Positions 19,406 to 28,090 are shown, counted from the stretch's first letter. The stretch is 63,791 bases of DNA from Verrucomicrobiia bacterium (GCA_011525685.1 WYBW01000128.1:1-63791), one strand, 5' to 3'. A program made the numbers and translations. The notes: generated by a model from the letters alone, not told the origin.

Positions 19406-19759
19406 TCATGGTTTCTCGACCGGGAGCAACTCGAATGTCGCGGCGGCAAACCGCCCGTTGGCGGTCGTTTGACCCGTGACCTTGGCCTGGCGCACGGTGG
19501 TACACATGCCGCCGGCGGCGTGGTTGTCCGCTTCCAAGTCCGTGATTTTGAATCCGTCCACGAAATACGCCGTGCCATTGTGACGTATGGCGAGGTCGCA
19601 GCCCTTCCTCCCCTTCATTCCCAACTGGCACTGCCCGCAGGAAGCCTCGACTGTCGTCGGTGTGTCCAAGTTTATCGCCACCGTAGCTTCTGATTTGGGT
19701 CCGCAACCGGAGACGAGGGCTGAAAGGCAGATTCCGATGATCCACAATGGTGTTTTCAT
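19406..19759 (-). CDS. Cys-rich small lipoprotein (DUF6370-like)
   Basis: 117 residues with a lipoprotein signal (LSALVSGCGPK; Cys is the likely acylation site). The mature part has the pattern ASCGQCQLGMKGRKGCDLAI, then GTAYFVDGFKI and GGMCTTVRQAKVTGQ, which I associate with the small secreted DUF6370 family; the CxxC-x8-C arrangement suggests metal or redox chemistry, but this is not proven. ATG at 19759 is preferred because it gives a compact signal; longer frames start in non-coding DNA. Convergent with the pilin-like gene. Confidence 0.7.
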   Translation of the reverse strand: MKTPLWIIGICLSALVSGCGPKSEATVAINLDTPTTVEASCGQCQLGMKGRKGCDLAIRHNGTAYFVDGFKITDLEADNHAAGGMCTTVRQAKVTGQTTANGRFAAATFELLPVEKP

Positions 19760-19937
19760 GAGGGACATTGTGCCGGCAACGGGCGCTCCTTGTAAATGAA
19801 ATCTCCCGCAATCCCGCAGCCCCGCCGCGTCCCGGTGTGGCGAGCGCACCGGCAGGCGCGTACAGTCATCCAGCGGTTGCGGGAGGGGAAGGACGACATT
19901 CCATTGCGGCTCGATTCAACTGCCTAACTGGTTCTCG

Positions 19938-20064
19938 GAAAGTCCGAAATCCGGAGGCCGAGGTCCGAAAGAACTCCGAAAACTGAGGTCGGAACTGCTG
20001 GGATAGCCGAGCGTGCCCGTGTATTTCGGATTTCGGGCTTCGCGCTGCTTTCGGACTTCGGGCC
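19938..20064. mobile_element. Intergenic element with inverted CCGAAAT-type iterons, family F4
   Basis: Left arm (19938-19991) holds AGTCCGAAATCCGG, GGTCCGAAAG and ACTCCGAAAA; right arm (20022-20064) holds the inverse, TATTTCGGATTTCGGG and CTTTCGGACTTCGGG. The repeat unit is the same as that embedded in two coding sequences of this contig. This accounts for much of the 413 bp gap between 19760 and 20172, in which I found no gene. Confidence 0.55.
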
Positions 20065-20172
20065 TTGACCAGCACCAATGGCTGGCATTCGACATGAGAG
20101 CGGCTCGAGCGCCACTCTTTCGCCAAAATCTTGAATTGACACCTGCCTCCCGCCGTCAGAAGCATATCTGAT

Positions 20173-21534
20173 ATGAACAAGGCATTCAATCAAACCACCT
20201 CACGTCGCGATTTCATCAAGAACACCAGCCGTCTCGCCGCCGCTTCCGCCCTGGCGGGCGTCGCTCTCCCGCATGTCCACGCCGCGGGTGGCGACCTCAT
20301 CCAGGTGGCATTGATTGGCTGCGGCGGGCGCGGCACGGGTGCCGCGGACAACGCGCTTTCCACCAAAGGCGGGCCCATGAAGCTGGTGGCGATGGCGGAC
20401 GTCTTCGAGCAGAAGCTGCAGCGCAGTTATACTTCGCTCAAGAAGGAACACAGCGACAAGGTCGAGGTGACGCGCGATCGGATGTTTGTGGACTTCGACG
20501 GCTACCGGAAGGCGATGGATTGCTTGAAGCCCGGCGACCTGGCAATCTTCGCCACGCCGCCCGCGTTCCGGTGGGTTCACTTCGCCTACGCCATTCAAAA
20601 GGGGCTGAATGTCTTCATGGAAAAACCGATTACCGTGGACGGGCCGACGACGAAGAAGCTTCTGACCCTGGCCGAGGAATCGGAGAAGAAGAATCTCAAG
20701 GTGGGTGTGGGTTTGATGGTGCGGCATTGCAAAGCCCGCCTCGAGCTCTACGACCGGATCAAGTCGGGCGAGATCGGAGACATCACCATGCTGCGGGCTT
20801 ATCGGCTGGGCGGACCGGCGGGCAATGCCGGGCCAAGGCCGGCCGGCTTGAGCGAACTGCTCTACCAGGTGCAGCGCTTCCATGGTTTCATGTGGGCCAG
20901 CGGCGGTCTGTTCAGCGATTACAACATTCACCAGATTGACGAGTGTTCGTGGATGAAAGACGCCTGGCCGATCAAGGCCCATGCGACGGGCGGCCGCCAT
21001 TTCCGCGGCAACTCTCTGGACCAGAACTTTGACAATTACTCCATCGAATACACCTATCCGGACGGCACAAAAATGTTCTTCATCGGCCGCAGCCAGGCCG
21101 GTTGCTACGGCGAGTTCGCCAGTTACGCTCACGGACAGAAAGGGTCGGCCGTGATTTCGACTTCGGTCCATACTCCCGGCCGGTGTCGCACTTACAAGGG
21201 ACACAACATGACCCGCGAGAACCTGCTCTGGGCGTTTCCTCAACCCGAACCCAATCCCTACCAATTGGAGTTCGACGACCTCGTGAGCGCCATCCGCCAG
21301 AACAAGCCTTACAACGAAGCCAAACGCGGCGCCATCGCCAGCCTCGTGACCTCCATGGGCCGCATGGCCGCGCACACCGGCCAGATGATCACCTACGAGG
21401 AAATGCTGGAGTGCGATCACGAATTTGCGCCGGACGTGGACAAGCTGACCATGGATGCGCCCGCGCCACTGCAATTGGACAAGGATGGGAAGTACCCCGT
21501 CCCCGAACCGGGGCAAAAGAAGCGGGAATATTGA
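20173..21534 (+). CDS. Gfo/Idh/MocA-family oxidoreductase, Tat-exported
   Basis: 453 residues. The twin-arginine signal TSRRDFIKNTSRLAAASAL ends near AHAAG-type cleavage (VHAAGG). A Rossmann fold follows: IQVALIGCGGRGTGAADNAL, then MKLVAMADVFEQ, and the conserved MEKPITVDGPTTKKLL with the EKP signature. The C-terminal half is the GFO_IDH_MocA substrate domain, ending with a PVPEPGQKK tail. These verrucomicrobial paralogues are exported pre-folded with NAD(P) and are thought to oxidise or epimerise sugars, though substrates are mostly unknown. Monocistronic as far as can be seen; a GH10 xylanase gene converges on it. Confidence 0.92.
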   Translation: MNKAFNQTTSRRDFIKNTSRLAAASALAGVALPHVHAAGGDLIQVALIGCGGRGTGAADNALSTKGGPMKLVAMADVFEQKLQRSYTSLKKEHSDKVEVTRDRMFVDFDGYRKAMDCLKPGDLAIFATPPAFRWVHFAYAIQKGLNVFMEKPITVDGPTTKKLLTLAEESEKKNLKVGVGLMVRHCKARLELYDRIKSGEIGDITMLRAYRLGGPAGNAGPRPAGLSELLYQVQRFHGFMWASGGLFSDYNIHQIDECSWMKDAWPIKAHATGGRHFRGNSLDQNFDNYSIEYTYPDGTKMFFIGRSQAGCYGEFASYAHGQKGSAVISTSVHTPGRCRTYKGHNMTRENLLWAFPQPEPNPYQLEFDDLVSAIRQNKPYNEAKRGAIASLVTSMGRMAAHTGQMITYEEMLECDHEFAPDVDKLTMDAPAPLQLDKDGKYPVPEPGQKKREY

Positions 21535-21704
21535 GTTCCCCGACGCCTCAACCCCGCATCGGCATCAAGGCGCATCTCGCTTTCTTGCAACCGGGACCGC
21601 CCGCATGGGGCCGCGTGGACGGTGTGGACGCTGGAGAGGCGGCTTCCCAGCCGCCCCACAGGCAGACTGGCGGAATTGCAAGAAACCGAGAGGCAACCCC
21701 GGCA

Positions 21705-22823
21705 TCACTTGCCGGCGGACAACTCGCCGATGACCGCGTCGAAGGCCGGCTTGGGCCGGCCCTGACGGTCGAACAGCAGGGGGTGGTTCACTCGTTGCCA
21801 GGGAAAATAGTTCAGCCAGCTCTGGCCGTCGTGCAGGTTCCAGAACGACACGCGGGCGATGACATCCGCATACTGGCGGAACAGCCGGAACAGTTGCGCA
21901 TACTCGTCAGCCTGCTGCTTCAAAATCTCCGGCGGACAACCGTCCCGGTAAGGATCCAACTTCGCCAGTTCCTCACGATGCTTGCCTCCATCCGCCCACC
22001 AGCGCGCCCGCGGGATGGCGTCTATGTCGAGTTCGGACACCACCACTTTCACACCGAGTTCACGCATCCCCACCAGCGTGGCCTCCAAGTCCGCCAACGG
22101 CAGGCGGCCCAGTTCGTAATGGCCCTGCAACCCGACAGCGTGGACAGGAACGTTTTTTGCGCGGAGTGAACGGATGAGCCGGATGGTCTTCTCGCGCTTC
22201 GCCGGCAGTTCGTTGTTGTAATCGTTGTAGATCAGGAAGGCTTTTGGGTCCGCCTGGTGCGCGTACTCGAACGCCTTGGCGATGAACTCCTCCCCGCAAG
22301 CTTTCTCCCAGCCGGACGGGCGCAGAAAGTTCGTGCCGTCATCGAGCGCCTCGTTCACGACGTCCCACGCGGCAATGCGTCCACGATAGCGTCCGACCAC
22401 GGTTTCGATGTGGCGGCGCATCCGCTGCAACAGAAGCTCGGCGCTGGCAGGCCGGTCTCCGTCGCGATAAAACCACGGCGGCGTGCGATCATCCTTGGCC
22501 CACACGAGACAATGTCCCACCACTTTCAGCCCATGCCGGGCCGCGAAATCCACAAAGGCATCGGCCTGCGCGAAATTGAACCGCCCGTCCGCGGGTTGAA
22601 TCGCCACCGGCTTCATGCAGTTCTCGGGCGTCACCGCGCTGAACTGGGTGGTGAGCAACGGCCAGTCGTTCGTGCGCTCCGGGATCCGGTCACTGATGCC
22701 CACCCCCATTTCGAACCAGCCGGCGGCGGTTTCGCGCAAGGAGTGCGAGCCCGCGGCGAAGGAGCAAGATGCGCCCGCCAGCAGCACGCAACTCATCCAG
22801 GTCATCAGGAGCAATCCATTCAC
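21705..22823 (-). CDS. GH10 endo-beta-1,4-xylanase, secreted
   Basis: About 372 residues of glycoside hydrolase family 10. The acid/base Glu158 is in WDVVNEALDDG and the nucleophile Glu264 in VVVSELDID, both with the expected surroundings; other family blocks are FSAVTPENCMKP, HCLVWAKDDRTPPWF and FWNLHDGQSWLN. Such enzymes cleave internal xylan linkages by a retaining mechanism. The start is uncertain: GTG at 22823 or ATG at 22805 both give a short signal peptide (LLLMTWMSCVLLAGASCSFA). It follows the LamG/propeller gene by 111 bp on the same strand. A CE15 esterase elsewhere in the window would complement it on glucuronoxylan. Confidence 0.92.
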   Translation of the reverse strand: MNGLLLMTWMSCVLLAGASCSFAAGSHSLRETAAGWFEMGVGISDRIPERTNDWPLLTTQFSAVTPENCMKPVAIQPADGRFNFAQADAFVDFAARHGLKVVGHCLVWAKDDRTPPWFYRDGDRPASAELLLQRMRRHIETVVGRYRGRIAAWDVVNEALDDGTNFLRPSGWEKACGEEFIAKAFEYAHQADPKAFLIYNDYNNELPAKREKTIRLIRSLRAKNVPVHAVGLQGHYELGRLPLADLEATLVGMRELGVKVVVSELDIDAIPRARWWADGGKHREELAKLDPYRDGCPPEILKQQADEYAQLFRLFRQYADVIARVSFWNLHDGQSWLNYFPWQRVNHPLLFDRQGRPKPAFDAVIGELSAGK

Positions 22824-22934
22824 GCCGGCATGGTGACAGGAATCTCGAGGCTTGCGAACATAAAAACCCTTGCCCACCTGATGGTATCGGCCTCGGCCGG
22901 ACCGTCCACGCCCAGGAAAAAGCGCCGCCTCACC

Positions 22935-24617
22935 TTACCGCGCGAGCCGTTGAATCTCGCGGTTGTCCAGCGCGTAGCCATAGACCCGCACATCGCGGAG
23001 GCTGCCGCGAAAATAGTCCGTCTGCCCGAAACCCAGCTTCCAAGGTTGACCGAGTGAAAGGTCATACTGCGCCCGAGCGAACTTCGCCGAAGCCGCTGCT
23101 GGCCGCCCGTCCACGTAGAGCTTCAATTGTTCGCCCTCGCGCACCGCGGCGAGATGATGCCAGCCGGGAGTCAGCGCGCGATCGTAAGTCACATTTCTCC
23201 CGGCTTCAAAGGACCACACCCGGCCCGAAGGCAAAGTTCCGCAGAAGAGCCGGCCCTGGAATTCCGCCATCGTCCACGCCCGGCGATATTTTACGTCCGG
23301 CGTGGTGTCCAGTTGCGCGAGCCGGGCCCAGTTCTCCAAGTCGTCTAAGCGATACACCTCCGCCAGCGGCAGACTGCCGGCGTAAAGTTTTCCGTTGTGA
23401 ACCATCATGCCCATGACCTCGAGTTCCTGGCCGAGCCGGCCCATGTCCTGCCAGTCGTTGTCGCCGTCATAACGATAAACCCGGCCCGTGCTCCATGTGC
23501 CGACATAAAGGCGGCCTTCGTAAACGGCGAAGGAATAAGTCTGCGTGTTCTCCGGCGGCCCAACCTGACCGCAATCCGTCCAGCCCATCCCCTCGAAGCG
23601 GAACACATGACCCGCGTCATAGCTCGAAGCGAAAAGTTGTCCGTCAAAGACGCACATCGCCTCGACTCGCTTGCCAAACGGAACCGGCAGCGATGTCCAA
23701 GTCTGCCCGCCTTCGTAACGGAAGAAGCCCGCCGGCCGGTAAAGCGACGAGGCGTAAAGTTTACCGCGATAGACGACCAATCCACCGACGGCTTCGGTGT
23801 CCGGCAACTGCCCGCAGTCCTCCCACGACTGACCACCTGTGTAGCGATACACCTTGCCGCCCAAGTGAGGATTCTCCGACTCCGGCAGCGAGGAACCCGC
23901 GAGGCGGTATTTCGAAACACCCGCATACAGTTGGCCATTGAACTCGGCGAGCGCGGACACCGAATTGCATGGGTGCGGACTGCCACAATCCACCCAGTTC
24001 GTTCCGCCGGCAAAACGATAAACGCGACCGGACTGGTCTTTGCCCGGTTCACAAGTGCCGGCGTAAAGCGCGCCATCATAAGCGGCCAGCGCAAAAATCA
24101 GGATGGCATGGCCGGGCCGGCCATGATCGGTCCAATTCGCCCCGCCCTGACGGTCATCAATCCCGAACTGCACGTTGCGCGTGTTTGGCTGGCTGGTCGT
24201 GACCCCGGTGTTGTGCGTGATGCGAAAGTTGAACCCGCGCCGAAGACCCGGATCGAACTGGCCGAGAATGTCGCCATACGAATCGTCCTGCCGGTGCTCC
24301 TCCGGCACGCACACCCAGGCGGCGATGGTGAAATCACTCGTGCCCAGCCGCAGCGATGGGCTGGGAGTCACCTCGATCCAGCTCGCGCGACCATCAAACT
24401 GTGCCGCTTTCTTGCGCGCCATGGTCGTGAACTTGACGCCGTGATTCCGGCCGTGGTTTCCGTTGCCGGAGCTGTCACGGCAATCCTCGGTGAGCTTCCA
24501 GTGAGCGACCAGCTTGCGCCCTGGCCGCGATTGAGCCTCGACGCCATGCGAGCCCACATTCCACATCAACAGCACCAGCGCCAGCAGCAGGTGTGTGGAG
24601 TGGTTCGGTTGCGACAT
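22935..24617 (-). CDS. Secreted LamG-type protein interrupted by a beta-propeller
   Basis: 560 residues. After a signal peptide (HLLLALVLLMWNVGSHGVEA) the first half of a LamG/concanavalin-like jelly roll is visible (LVAHWKLTEDCRDSSGNGNH; FTIAAWVCVPEEHR) to about residue 165. Then come about seven repeats of the type YDGALYAGTCEPG and GRVYRFAGGTNWVDCG, a propeller of kelch-like character, to about 470. The final 86 residues return to the jelly-roll pattern: LTPGWHHLAAVREGEQLKLY and SLRDVRVYGYALDNREIQRL. The propeller therefore seems inserted in a loop of the LamG domain. The ATG at 24617 has a GGATCAGG site; ATG at 24644 is an alternative. Carbohydrate binding is likely from the fold; no catalytic motif was seen. 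Confidence 0.78.
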   Translation of the reverse strand: MSQPNHSTHLLLALVLLMWNVGSHGVEAQSRPGRKLVAHWKLTEDCRDSSGNGNHGRNHGVKFTTMARKKAAQFDGRASWIEVTPSPSLRLGTSDFTIAAWVCVPEEHRQDDSYGDILGQFDPGLRRGFNFRITHNTGVTTSQPNTRNVQFGIDDRQGGANWTDHGRPGHAILIFALAAYDGALYAGTCEPGKDQSGRVYRFAGGTNWVDCGSPHPCNSVSALAEFNGQLYAGVSKYRLAGSSLPESENPHLGGKVYRYTGGQSWEDCGQLPDTEAVGGLVVYRGKLYASSLYRPAGFFRYEGGQTWTSLPVPFGKRVEAMCVFDGQLFASSYDAGHVFRFEGMGWTDCGQVGPPENTQTYSFAVYEGRLYVGTWSTGRVYRYDGDNDWQDMGRLGQELEVMGMMVHNGKLYAGSLPLAEVYRLDDLENWARLAQLDTTPDVKYRRAWTMAEFQGRLFCGTLPSGRVWSFEAGRNVTYDRALTPGWHHLAAVREGEQLKLYVDGRPAAASAKFARAQYDLSLGQPWKLGFGQTDYFRGSLRDVRVYGYALDNREIQRLAR

Positions 24618-25097
24618 TCCTGATCCGCTTGGAGCTGCTTTCATGGTCATGGTGTGGCGGCATTGTTTCCGCGCGCATCGTTCGCGCAAGGCAATTGTAA
24701 GTCGTCCGGCGCGTGACGATCCCGCCCAATGCAAAGCCGGAAGCGGACCCCTTGATCGTCATGTTGGTCGAAGTCTCAACCCAGACGCTGGCGGCAGCCC
24801 AACAAAGGCAACTGAACACGCACCTGGCCGGCATGGTGGCGCTGGTTCAAAGCCCGCGCGCTGGTGTGGTGAAAGTCCATGGTCATGGCCGGAGTCCGCG
24901 GAAGCAGGCGAGCACCTGGTGAGCACCATCCCGGGAAACTGCTTGTGCGGGCCGGGCCGGCTTGCCACTACTTGCCGAGCCGCCTGGGTCTCACCTCGTG
25001 ACGGCTGGCCGGTGGCTGCCGGCGGGCGTCGAACCGCAGCCGCTTGGCGCGTGGAATGTTGAAAGATCCAGTCGAAGTGTTCCGATATATTGGTGAC
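24618..25097. other. Divergent intergenic region, no gene recognised
   Basis: Lies between the LamG/propeller gene and the ECF sigma gene, which diverge, so it must hold both promoters. Short open frames occur but show no family signature. No confident -35/-10 pair could be placed. Confidence 0.4.
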
Positions 25098-25748
25098 ATG
25101 TCATGCGGGCCCAAGTCAGTGCCTGAACGCGAAGAGCTGCTGCCCACCCGCCACAGCCTGCTCGACCGTCTGCGCAATTGGGAGGATCAGGCGAGCTGGC
25201 GCGACTTCTTCAATACTTACTGGAAGTTCATCTACGGCGTGGCCATCAAATCGGGCTTGAGCGATTCCGAGGCGGAGGACGTCGTGCAGGAAACCGTGCT
25301 CTCCGTTGCGAAGAAGATGCCGGACTTTGTCTATGACCCGGCCCATTGCTCGTTCAAAGGCTGGCTCATGCACGTCACCCGTCTGCGCATCATGGACCAG
25401 CTGCGCCGCCGCCAGCCCGCTTTCCAGCAGATGCCCGCCGGCGACGCCGATTCCCAACGCACGGCCACGGTCGAACGTGTGCCCGATCCCTCAGCCAACG
25501 CGCAGCAGGATGCGGCGTGGGATGAGGAATGGGAGCGCAACCTGGTGGACGCCGCCATGGAGCGTGTGAAACTCCGCGTCAAAGCCGAGCACTACCAGAT
25601 CTTCCACCTGAGCGCCGTGAAAGGCCTGAAGACGATGGAAATCGCACGGATGCTCAAGGTCAACGTTGGACAGGTTTATCTCGTGCGGCATCGCCTCGCG
25701 AAAGACGTGAAACGCGAGATTGAACGGTTGAAGGAGAAACCGTTGTAA
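25098..25748 (+). CDS. ECF-type RNA polymerase sigma factor
   Basis: 216 residues. Region 2 reads WRDFFNTYWKFIYGVAIKSG, SDSEAEDVVQETVLSVAKKM and HCSFKGWLMHVTRLRIMDQL; region 4 reads YQIFHLSAVKGLKTMEIARM followed by NVGQVYLVRHRLAKDVKREI. This is the planctomycete/verrucomicrobial ECF type usually encoded directly before a Ser/Thr kinase. A kinase does follow at 26235, but it is truncated by a repeat insertion. ATG at 25098 begins MSCGPKSVP; an upstream in-frame ATG at 25044 is possible. No anti-sigma gene is present. Confidence 0.9.
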   Translation: MSCGPKSVPEREELLPTRHSLLDRLRNWEDQASWRDFFNTYWKFIYGVAIKSGLSDSEAEDVVQETVLSVAKKMPDFVYDPAHCSFKGWLMHVTRLRIMDQLRRRQPAFQQMPAGDADSQRTATVERVPDPSANAQQDAAWDEEWERNLVDAAMERVKLRVKAEHYQIFHLSAVKGLKTMEIARMLKVNVGQVYLVRHRLAKDVKREIERLKEKPL

Positions 25749-25802
25749 TTCACGATGAACCACGAAACACACCAAGCACACGAAACCTGAAGAGTCCGAA
25801 TC

Positions 25803-25949
25803 ATGAACCACCTGCTCCAAGCTCTCGTGGACTGGCTGCGCCCGCCGCGCTTTGCCAGGTATCGCCCCGCCGTGCGCGTTGGAACTCGCCGGGTTGAAAC
25901 CCGCCTCCTACGGCGGCTGGCGTGGAACACGGTAGAGACTGCTCAATGA
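25803..25949 (+). pseudogene. Short frame, probable N-terminal stump
   Basis: 49 codons: MNHLLQALVDWLRPPRFARY, then frame continuing through a hairpin into a stop at 25947-25949. The first 20 residues look protein-like, while the remainder is the translation of hairpin DNA, so this is perhaps the start of a gene cut off by a repeat. Family not recognised. Confidence 0.25.
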
Positions 25950-26150
25950 GAACGCATTCCAATTGGAGAGCCGGGTTTCACGAAACTCCGGCTACTCACA
26001 GGCCCGGTGGGCTGGCAGATAATTGCCCCGGCCGTGAGGCCGGGGTGATTTCGCCAATTAGCCAAAGCCCTGTCAGGGGCGAAAGAGCCTCTGCCGCCCC
26101 TGCCGGGGCTAATCATGCTTCGACCAACAACCCACGGCTTACGCCGTGGG
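25890..26150. repeat. Cluster of dispersed perfect hairpins
   Basis: Perfect inverted repeats at 25890-25903 (CGGGTTGAAACCCG), 26026-26045 (CCCCGGCCGTGAGGCCGGGG) and 26131-26150 (CCCACGGCTTACGCCGTGGG). Hairpins of the last kind are scattered through many Planctomycetota and Verrucomicrobiota genomes. They fill the gap between the ECF sigma gene and the truncated kinase. Confidence 0.65.
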
Positions 26151-26234
26151 CTATTTTCTATCGCGCCTCCGGCGCTGTTTGGGATCTGCATCCATTCGTG
26201 TTTATCCACGCCCATCCGCGGTTAATAATTCCCC

Positions 26235-26579
26235 ATGCCCCCTGAGCCTAAACCTCGAGCCACCGCCACCACCGGCCAGCCCTCGTGGATGGCCCCGGTG
26301 ATGCCGGTCGTGCCCGACCACGAACTGCTGCGGCGCATCGGCGGCGGCAGCTACGGCGATGTGTGGCTCGCGCGCACCGCCGTCGGGACGTGGCGCGCGG
26401 TGAAGGTTGTGTTCCGCGACCGCTTCACCGATGCCCGGCCCTACGAACGTGAGTTCAATGGCATCCAGAAATTCGAACCACTCTCGCGCAGCAACGAAGC
26501 CTTCATTGACATCCTCCAGATCGGCCGCAACGAGGCCGAGGGATATTTCTACTACGTCATGGAACTGGCGGATGATGCC
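26235..26579 (+). pseudogene. Ser/Thr kinase truncated after the hinge by a repeat
   Basis: The first 115 codons encode an N-lobe: LLRRIGGGSYGDVWLA (glycine loop), Lys57 in RAVKVVF, a helix C segment, and YFYYVMELADDA, the beta5-hinge strand. At codon 116 the sequence changes abruptly into the F2 repeat starting GTAGCGCCGG, and the frame then runs through repeat DNA and an unrelated protein tail to a stop at 26948. HRD, DFG and APE motifs are missing, so no active kinase can be made. It sits downstream of the ECF sigma gene, as expected for a former sigma/kinase pair. Confidence 0.8.
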
Positions 26580-26829
26580 GTAGCGCCGGTTTTCCAACCG
26601 GCGAGTTTGATCTTCGGATCACGCCGACAGAAATGTCGGCGCTACGCACGCCACGGAGCGCGGACCGCCGAGTCCGCGTGTTCCTGTCGCACCCATTGGA
26701 ACGAGCGGACAAAGCTGTCCGCGCTCCGGGCGAAGGGCGGCGACTTTTCCGTCTGGGCGGCTTGGCGGCTTGGCGGCTTGGTGTTGATCTCGGGTTCCGT
26801 CATTCCGCTGGGTCAGCCCAATCGAAAGC
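26580..26829 (+). mobile_element. Composite hairpin repeat, family F2, copy 1
   Basis: About 250 bp, nearly identical to 28091-28340. Order of parts: hairpin CGCCGGTTTTCCAACCGGCG, hairpin CCGACAGAAATGTCGG, a pair of hairpins with GCGGAC/GTCCGC stems inside inverted GAGCGCGGAC/GTCCGCGCTC ends, a spacer, then tandem GGCGGCTT units and a GTGTTGAT end that resembles the right end of family F3. Inserted at the kinase hinge codon. Confidence 0.75.
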
Positions 26830-26861
26830 AGCGTGGAACTTCGCTTCCCGCCGCGTTCCAA

Positions 26862-26948
26862 AATACTGCCACCGTCACCGCAACGAACCGCAGCGTGCAA
26901 CTGCCGATCACCGGCCCTGCCCAAGTCTTCCGCCTCCGCCAGCCGTGA
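26862..26948 (+). pseudogene. Orphan secreted-protein tail T1
   Basis: Encodes TATVTATNRSVQLPITGPAQ and VFRLRQP then stop, the end of a typical verrucomicrobial secreted protein without its body. Essentially the same tail recurs at 28001-28090 and 30296-30385, with a diverged one ending at 27293. Confidence 0.65.
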
Positions 26949-26955
26949 GCGGGAG

Positions 26956-27159
26956 TTAAAACGCAAAGGCGCAAAGACGCAAAGACGCAAGGAAATCCTC
27001 GCTTGGAGCGCGGCGTTCACGCCGCTGCAGCGTTCGCCAGATCCAGCCTGCCGCAAATCTCATCACCGCCCGAATTCAATGCGTCGAAGCGGCATGAATG
27101 CCGCGCTCCGTTTTGGCTGCCGCTTCGCGCCTTGGCGTCTTGGCGTCTTGGCGTTGAAT
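26956..27159. mobile_element. MITE-like element with iterated ends, family F3, copy 2
   Basis: Left end TTAAAACGCAAAGGCGCAAA plus two more GCAAAGAC units; right end CTTGGCGTCTTGGCGTCTTG then GCGTTGAAT. Inside are two perfect hairpins, GCGGCGTTCACGCCGC (27010-27025) and GCGGCATGAATGCCGC (27089-27104). Same architecture as 17740-18025. Confidence 0.6.
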
Positions 27160-27228
27160 CCGGTGGTTCTGCAATGGCCCGGTCGCGTGTAAAGCGGGGC
27201 TCGAGCAAACCAACGGCGTTCATTCTCC

Positions 27229-27320
27229 CCGGACACAGCGCCCCCCTGCGCCTCCGAACCGCCGCCCAATTCTTCCGCTTCCGCCAGCCGTGAGCCGTAG
27301 CGCCGGTTTTCCAACCGGCG
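27229..27320 (+). repeat. Diverged protein tail T2 plus F2-type hairpin
   Basis: Encodes RTAAQFFRFRQP and a stop (27291-27293), followed at once by GTAGCGCCGGTTTTCCAACC and the rest of the hairpin (27297-27320). Same order of tail and hairpin as at 28001-28114 and 30296-30413. Confidence 0.55.
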
Positions 27321-27357
27321 TGTTGCAGACCACAAGGAGAGTCGGTATCGTGGCGGC

Positions 27358-27573
27358 ATGAAACTCGCAGAAATCGAACAAGAGGCACTGGCGCTGACCG
27401 AGGGTGAGCGCGCGGCGTTGGCCACGAAACTCCTCGACACGCTGCCGCCCCCGGGAACGGACGTTTCGGATGAAGAGGTTGAGCGGCGGGAACGGGAGTT
27501 GGAGTCAGGGCAAGTCGCCGCGATTTCGCATGAGGAGTTCGTTCGTCGGGTCCGAGGGGAACGCGGCCGATGA
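27358..27573 (+). CDS. Antitoxin of a type II module (addiction module component, TIGR02574-like)
   Basis: 71 residues, mostly helical and acidic. The N-terminal ALALTEGERAALATKLLDTL is the hallmark of the unstable antitoxin family PF09720/TIGR02574, and the C-terminal half (SDEEVERRERELESGQVAAI) is the flexible toxin-binding part. Overlaps the toxin gene by ATGA, so the pair is translationally coupled. Expected to neutralise the ParE/RelE-type toxin and to autoregulate; no clear operator was found in the repeat DNA upstream. Confidence 0.85.
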   Translation: MKLAEIEQEALALTEGERAALATKLLDTLPPPGTDVSDEEVERRERELESGQVAAISHEEFVRRVRGERGR

Positions 27574-27860
27574 AGGTGGTTTACCACCCGGACGTGCAGC
27601 GAGACGTCTCACAAATTCTGCGCTACTACGACAGCATCAACGACCACTTGGGCGACGAGTTTTGGGAGGAGTTAAACTCGTTCATCAGCCAGGCGGCGGC
27701 CAACCCACAGCGTTTCCATTTCGCGGCGCGAGATCGGCGACGGGTCAATTTGAGGCGCTTTCCCTATCATTTCCTCTTCCGGGAAATCCCCGGCGGCATT
27801 CGCATCACTGTCGTTCGCCATCACAGACAGCATTCGGACCGCGGACTCGAACGACGCTAA
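27570..27860 (+). CDS. ParE/RelE-superfamily toxin
   Basis: 96 residues of the plasmid-stabilisation (ParE/RelE) fold: VVYHPDVQRDVSQILRYYDS at the start, a helical hairpin to about residue 50, then the beta sheet with RRVNLRRFPYHFLFREIPGG and IRITVVRHHRQHSDR. ParE poisons gyrase and RelE cleaves mRNA; sequence alone does not tell which. Both genes appear intact although they are surrounded by decayed sequence and repeats, which suggests they are maintained by their own addiction effect or arrived recently. Confidence 0.88.
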   Translation: MKVVYHPDVQRDVSQILRYYDSINDHLGDEFWEELNSFISQAAANPQRFHFAARDRRRVNLRRFPYHFLFREIPGGIRITVVRHHRQHSDRGLERR

Positions 27861-28000
27861 CCACACTGCAATCGCATCCGGGAAGTTCCCGGCTTCAGGT
27901 AGCGCTTGCAACGCACCCCCAGCGTAACCGGCCCATGCAACGAATTATTTGTAGGCAGCCACCACTTCGCTGCCGACAGTTTCGTGGACGACGGTCACGA

Positions 28001-28090
28001 ACACCCCCCACCGTCACCGCGACGAACCCCAGCGTGCAACTGCCGCTCACCGGCCCCGCCCAATTCTTCCGCCTCCGCAAGCCGTCAGCC
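28001..28090 (+). pseudogene. Orphan secreted-protein tail T3
   Basis: Encodes PPTVTATNPSVQLPLTGPAQ and FFRLRKP; the stop of the other copies (TGA) is changed to TCA here. Upstream residues LPTVSWTTVTNT also fit such a tail. The F2 element begins directly after it at 28091. Confidence 0.6.
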
